From contig CADBNQ010000045.1 of NCBI GenBank assembly GCA_902796045.1, forward strand, positions 1 to 10,034: 10,034 nt of DNA, given 5' to 3'. A model generated the notes under the pieces. It had not been told where the DNA came from. It did not search any database and saw only the letters and a program-made list of their open reading frames with translations. The DNA is from an uncultured Lachnospiraceae bacterium. GTDB lineage: Bacteria; Bacillota; Clostridia; Lachnospirales; Lachnospiraceae. Both the position numbers and the translations under genes were made by a program. This document shows positions 6,836 to 10,034 of the stretch, one piece after another (positions within the stretch are counted from its first letter, which is position 1; each line of letters starts with the position of its first letter).

Positions 6836-8602
6836 ATGGGTATCAAGACCATCATCAAAGAAATATCAGTAGCAGGACATACCCTGAATCTGTCCGTGGA
6901 GGTGCGCAGCGATCATTACAGAGCCGGTGTGCGTGCTCCCAGGATCGAGGCGGTCTTTGACAACGATGTTGACAGCCGGAGGCTGGTCCTCCATACCAAC
7001 ACCTTTGGCATCGATGAGGAGACCGGAGAGGCGGTCGGCTATGCCACCTACTTTCATTATATGGAGGATGTCTTCTGGGATTGCCGGTGGACAGACTGCC
7101 GTCTCTGGCTGGATGTGGAGTATGATGGGGTCATCTATGAGAAGGCCCCCCTGGAGACGGATGCCTGCCAGGCAGGAAGAAAGGATGTCCTGACATTCTG
7201 CGGTGACCATTACAGACTGCATTTTCCCGAGGGGGTTGACTGCCTGCAGCGGATGGAACTGGGTCCGCTTACGGCCATCCTGGCCATCCTGCTCCATCTG
7301 GGCACTGCTCTTTTGGGGATTATACTGCTCCCATGGTTCTGTCTGGATGTTCTGGGCATGCTCCTGCTTGGGACAGAGTATGTGGAAGGAGATGTGGAAG
7401 GCAGCTTCATCAAGCGATATATTTTCTACGTCAGCTGGCGCTACTTCGGCTTTGGCAGGAATAAAAAGGGCGTGGCCGGTATGAAGATTAATTTTCTTCA
7501 GCTTTCCTACCAGCTCTTTTCAGCCTTTCGTCCCCGGAAGAAGAATCTGCTTTTCCTCTCCACCAGGCGAAAGGACCTGACCGGCAATTTCGAATATGTT
7601 TATGAATATCTTAAGGGGGATCCTGCTGTTAAGATCAGGTTCTGGCTGCATCCGGAGGAGATCCGCCATGCATCTTTCAGGTCCCTCTTTGACCTGGCTC
7701 TCAAGGCTTCCTCGGCCAAAGTGATCCTGATCGATGACTATGTCCTCTTTCTCGAGAACATGGGTATCTCCAGAAAGACAAAGATCGTCCAGCTATGGCA
7801 TGCCTGCGGGGCTTTTAAGACGTTCGGCTTCTCGAGGATCGGAAAGAAGGGCGGCCCTCTCCAGGAGGCAGTCACCCACAGGAACTACAGCTATGCCTTT
7901 GTGTCCTCTGCCAGTGTCGCCAAATATTATGCAGAAGGCTTCGGCATCTCTGAGAAGAAGGTGATTCCCTACGGAATCCCGCGGACGGATATGTTTTTTG
8001 ATGAGATGGTCAGAGCCGAGAAGCGGGAAAAGCTCTATACAGACTATCCATGCCTGAAGGATAAGAAGGTCATATTGTTTGCTCCCACCTTCCGGGGGGA
8101 CGGCAAGCAGACGGCTTATTATGAGAAGAGGAGATTTGACCCCAACCTGCTGGTAGAAGAACTGCCGGAGGATGTGGTCCTGATCATAAAACATCATCCC
8201 TTTGTCAGGCTCAGCTATTCGATTGATGAGAAATACAGGGACAGAGTTTTTGATTTCTCCGGAAAGTCGGAGATCAACGATCTGCTCTTTATCACAGACC
8301 TCATGATCACTGACTATTCATCCGTGATCTATGAGGCATCCCTGCTGGATATCCCCATGCTCTTTTATGCCTATGACCTGGAAAACTATGTGGCCACCAG
8401 AGATTTTTATCCAGGATATGACCACTTTGTACCTGGTAAGATTGTCAGGACCCAGGAAGAGCTTATTGAAGCGATCCGGACGCAGGATGTCGGGCATGAG
8501 AAAGTAAAGAAATTCTGTGAGGAGAATTTTGACCTCCGGGACGGCAGGGCAGCCGAGAGAGTGGCCGGCTTTGTCAGCGGCCTGATGAAACAGGAGAAAT
8601 GA
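6836..8602 (+). CDS. CDP-glycerol glycerophosphotransferase family protein (TagB/TagF-like)
   Basis: The 588-residue protein has a C-terminal CDP-glycerol glycerophosphotransferase domain (about residues 235-585). Members of this family add glycerol phosphate, or polymerise it, onto lipid-linked teichoic acid precursors at the inner membrane face. Visible motifs are VQLWHACGAFKTFGFS (318-333, catalytic-type His322), IPYGIPRTDMF (377-387), ILFAPTFRGDG (413-423), IIKHHPF (450-456) and the ITDYSSVIYEA stretch (491-501) that binds the donor phosphates. The N-terminal part differs: a soluble, probably beta-rich region (1-140), then a hydrophobic segment (about 144-179) that is likely one long or two short membrane helices. 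The start is fixed by TAGGAG (6824-6829), which overlaps the GH32 stop codon and lies six bases before the ATG, so translation is probably coupled. Ribitol-phosphate or another polyol-phosphate donor is also possible, since family members vary. It is the last gene of the operon. Confidence 0.92.
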   Translation: MGIKTIIKEISVAGHTLNLSVEVRSDHYRAGVRAPRIEAVFDNDVDSRRLVLHTNTFGIDEETGEAVGYATYFHYMEDVFWDCRWTDCRLWLDVEYDGVIYEKAPLETDACQAGRKDVLTFCGDHYRLHFPEGVDCLQRMELGPLTAILAILLHLGTALLGIILLPWFCLDVLGMLLLGTEYVEGDVEGSFIKRYIFYVSWRYFGFGRNKKGVAGMKINFLQLSYQLFSAFRPRKKNLLFLSTRRKDLTGNFEYVYEYLKGDPAVKIRFWLHPEEIRHASFRSLFDLALKASSAKVILIDDYVLFLENMGISRKTKIVQLWHACGAFKTFGFSRIGKKGGPLQEAVTHRNYSYAFVSSASVAKYYAEGFGISEKKVIPYGIPRTDMFFDEMVRAEKREKLYTDYPCLKDKKVILFAPTFRGDGKQTAYYEKRRFDPNLLVEELPEDVVLIIKHHPFVRLSYSIDEKYRDRVFDFSGKSEINDLLFITDLMITDYSSVIYEASLLDIPMLFYAYDLENYVATRDFYPGYDHFVPGKIVRTQEELIEAIRTQDVGHEKVKKFCEENFDLRDGRAAERVAGFVSGLMKQEK

Positions 8603-8616
8603 CAACATAAAGCAAA

Positions 8617-8638
8617 AAGTCCGGCATCTGCCGGACTT
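8617..8638 (-). terminator. Terminator between convergent genes, stronger for the alcohol dehydrogenase
   Basis: AAGTCCGGC (8617-8625) and GCCGGACTT (8630-8638) form a 9-bp perfect stem with a 4-nt loop. On the minus strand the stem runs into a T-run (TTTTTGCTTT, counting the stem's last T's), a classic intrinsic terminator 14 bp past the dehydrogenase stop. On the plus strand the tail is GATATCG with no T-tract, so it probably ends the rightward operon only weakly. Confidence 0.85.
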
Positions 8639-8651
8639 GATATCGTGAATA

Positions 8652-9818
8652 CTAATCTGTGATGAAGATCTGATACAACATAGCCATGACATCCACACTG
8701 GTGACCGGGACAGGTGTCAGCGCAGTCAGGGGATCTCTGCAGATGGACTCTGCCATGGTCAGGGATACCTTGCTCAGGTCGATGTCGTATTCCCTGACGG
8801 GACGAAGCTTTACGATCTGGTCCCGGAAATGGATATAGGCATCTGCCGTCTTCTGGGCTATGGTCAGCGGGGTATCATCCTCCCTGATGTCAGCTCCCAG
8901 CAGCTGGCCGGTATAGCGGATCTTGTCCGGTGCGCTCCCTGCGATATGGCGGACCATGGGCGGGAAGGCATAGGCACATGCGGCTCCGTGGGGGATGTGG
9001 AAGGCAGCGCCGATCTCATGGGCGATGCAGTGGCCGATATGGACGACTCCGTCGATGAGCATCCATCCGCCGTAGCTTGCCGCGATCTGCATCTTTTCCC
9101 GTGCTTTGATGTCGTGTCCCTTCTGCACAGCTCTGGGCAGGTAATGGACGACGGTCTCCATGATCTTCTCGCAGATGAAATCTGTGACTTCACTGGCCCG
9201 GGTCGACGTATAAGCCTCAAAAGCGTGAGAGAAGACATCAAGACCGGTGGCTGCAGTGATCTGAGGCGGAAGGCTGATGGTGAGTTCAGGGTCCAGGATG
9301 GCATATTCACACATGGAATTGATCACATTGATGGGGTGCTTCTCGCCATGTTCAAGGTCTGTGATCACAATCCAGTTGGAGATCTCGCTGCCGGTACCTG
9401 CGGTAGTGGGGATACAGATAAGGCCCCCTGAAGGCTGCATCCGGTTTTCATGGCCTGCATAATCCAGGATATGTCCTTCGTTGCGGCGCATGACATTGAT
9501 TCCCTTGGAGGCATCCAGGCTGCTGCCGCCGCCTATGGCGATGACGCAGTCACAGCCGGCCTCTCTGCACAGGGCGGCACCTTTGTCCACCAGGTCGCAG
9601 GTCGGATCCGGACTGATGCAGTCATAGACGCAGTAAGGAATCCCTGCCCGGTCCAGGATCTTTTTGATCCTGTCTGTCAGGGGCGACTGGGCCAGTCCCT
9701 GGTCATAGACCAGAAAAGGATGGCTGAAGCCTGCCTCTTTAAGGAGGACCGGAAGATCGCCGACAGCACCGCAGCCGGAATAGATTTTTGTATGTTTGAT
9801 GGTACGATATCTTAACAA
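8652..9818 (-). CDS. Iron-containing alcohol dehydrogenase
   Basis: This is a cytoplasmic group III (metal-dependent) NAD(P)H-linked alcohol dehydrogenase, interconverting an alcohol or diol and its aldehyde, as in fermentative redox balancing. With the start chosen here the product has 388 residues, the normal family length. Motifs are IAIGGGSSLDASKG (nucleotide binding, 94-107), CIPTTAGTGSE (135-145), GLDVFSHAFEAYTS (192-205) and HCIAHEIGAAFHIPHG (263-278). The metal ligands are Asp194, His198, His263 and His277, the same numbers I recall for the Zymomonas ADH2-type enzyme, which supports this start. The start codon is UUG at 9818, eight bases after AGAAGG (9827-9832). An in-frame TTG at 9878 would give 408 residues, but it lies inside the -35 box of the promoter, so it cannot be used by that transcript. 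The substrate is not predictable. The gene is monocistronic with its own promoter and terminator. Confidence 0.93.
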   Translation of the reverse strand: MLRYRTIKHTKIYSGCGAVGDLPVLLKEAGFSHPFLVYDQGLAQSPLTDRIKKILDRAGIPYCVYDCISPDPTCDLVDKGAALCREAGCDCVIAIGGGSSLDASKGINVMRRNEGHILDYAGHENRMQPSGGLICIPTTAGTGSEISNWIVITDLEHGEKHPINVINSMCEYAILDPELTISLPPQITAATGLDVFSHAFEAYTSTRASEVTDFICEKIMETVVHYLPRAVQKGHDIKAREKMQIAASYGGWMLIDGVVHIGHCIAHEIGAAFHIPHGAACAYAFPPMVRHIAGSAPDKIRYTGQLLGADIREDDTPLTIAQKTADAYIHFRDQIVKLRPVREYDIDLSKVSLTMAESICRDPLTALTPVPVTSVDVMAMLYQIFITD

Positions 9819-9848
9819 GAATACTACCTTCTTTCCTATTATAATTGT

Positions 9849-9878
9849 ATTATACATGCACAGGACACTATTTTGCAA
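9849..9878 (-). promoter_or_regulatory. Sigma-A promoter of the alcohol dehydrogenase gene
   Basis: The minus strand reads TTGCAA (9878-9873), an 18-bp spacer and a perfect TATAAT (9854-9849). Transcription would begin near 9842, giving a short leader of about 24 nt that contains the AGAAGG ribosome binding site (9827-9832) before the UUG at 9818. A second TATAAT at 9843-9838 lacks a matching -35. Confidence 0.75.
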
Positions 9879-9910
9879 CTGTTAATTATATCTGTGCCGG
9901 GGATGCTTTC

Positions 9911-10034
9911 ATGAACAGGGATACCATCAAGTACATGGCTGCCGCAGCCATGCTGGTCGATCATATCGGCTTCATCTTTCTTAAACCGCCCCTGTCGGAT
10001 ATAGCTAAGGGACTGGGAAATTTCACTGCCGTAA
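9911..10034 (+). CDS. TraX-like membrane protein, N-terminal 41 codons (3' end outside window)
   Basis: The gene runs off the window after 41 codons. The visible N-terminus has a basic/polar start and then a first membrane helix with the signature MLVDHIG (residues 14-20, Asp17-His18), typical of TraX-family proteins. These were named for F-pilin acetylation, but in Firmicutes they are widespread chromosomal membrane proteins, probably acyltransferases acting on envelope components. The ATG follows GGGGA (9899-9903) by seven bases. It is divergent from the alcohol dehydrogenase; the 92 bp between the two starts carry the dehydrogenase promoter, and only a poor promoter candidate was seen for this gene. 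The call rests on one short motif. Confidence 0.7.
   Translation, partial: MNRDTIKYMAAAAMLVDHIGFIFLKPPLSDIAKGLGNFTAV

Noticed and set aside
8829..9431. Plus-strand open frame of 200 codons opposite the alcohol dehydrogenase
   Set aside because: Antisense shadow of a gene with all metal-ligand and nucleotide motifs intact; no ribosome binding site or homology recognised.
1..10034. CRISPR array, insertion sequence, tRNA or rRNA gene, phage attachment site
   Set aside because: No regularly spaced repeats, transposase-like frames, terminal inverted repeats or tRNA/rRNA-like sequence were seen on reading both strands.

Overview
The window (about 10 kb, moderately GC-rich) looks like chromosome of a gut-type Clostridia, most likely Lachnospiraceae. 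The evidence is the pyruvate phosphate dikinase, whose C-terminus closely resembles the Clostridium symbiosum-type enzyme, together with strong Shine-Dalgarno sites, sigma-A-like promoters and the gene families present. This placement is inferred from sequence resemblance only; no database search was possible.

Layout. (1) Positions 1-624 hold the 3' end of ppdK (plus strand), closed by a strong hairpin terminator at 656-680. (2) Positions 729-4268 (minus strand) hold one very large polytopic membrane protein of the YfhO family, with an extra N-terminal membrane domain of about 280 residues. (3) A 221-bp intergenic region (4269-4489) carries two face-to-face, almost completely overlapping sigma-A-type promoters inside a perfect 11-bp inverted repeat. 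One drives yfhO leftward and the other drives a three-gene operon rightward. (4) The rightward operon is a DegV/FakB-like fatty-acid-binding protein (4490-5341), a cytoplasmic GH32 fructosidase (5366-6826) and a CDP-glycerol glycerophosphotransferase-family protein (6836-8602), with gaps of 24 and 9 bp. (5) A hairpin at 8617-8638 separates this operon from a convergent iron-containing alcohol dehydrogenase (minus strand, best start UUG at 9818). (6) Divergent from the dehydrogenase, the first 41 codons of a TraX-like membrane protein begin at 9911 and run off the window.

How the genes may work together. YfhO is a GT-C-type enzyme known from Bacillus/Listeria work to decorate teichoic acids with sugar from a lipid-linked donor. 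TagF/TagB-type proteins add glycerol phosphate from CDP-glycerol to wall polymers. Finding them divergently transcribed from one shared promoter region suggests a small cell-envelope polymer locus with mutually exclusive firing of its two arms. DegV (lipid handling) and the intracellular GH32 enzyme are less obvious partners. ppdK and the alcohol dehydrogenase look like ordinary flanking central and fermentative metabolism genes. No RNA genes, insertion sequences, CRISPR arrays or attachment sites were seen. The most notable features are the symmetric overlapping promoters, the N-terminal extension of the YfhO protein, and the mixed content of the rightward operon.
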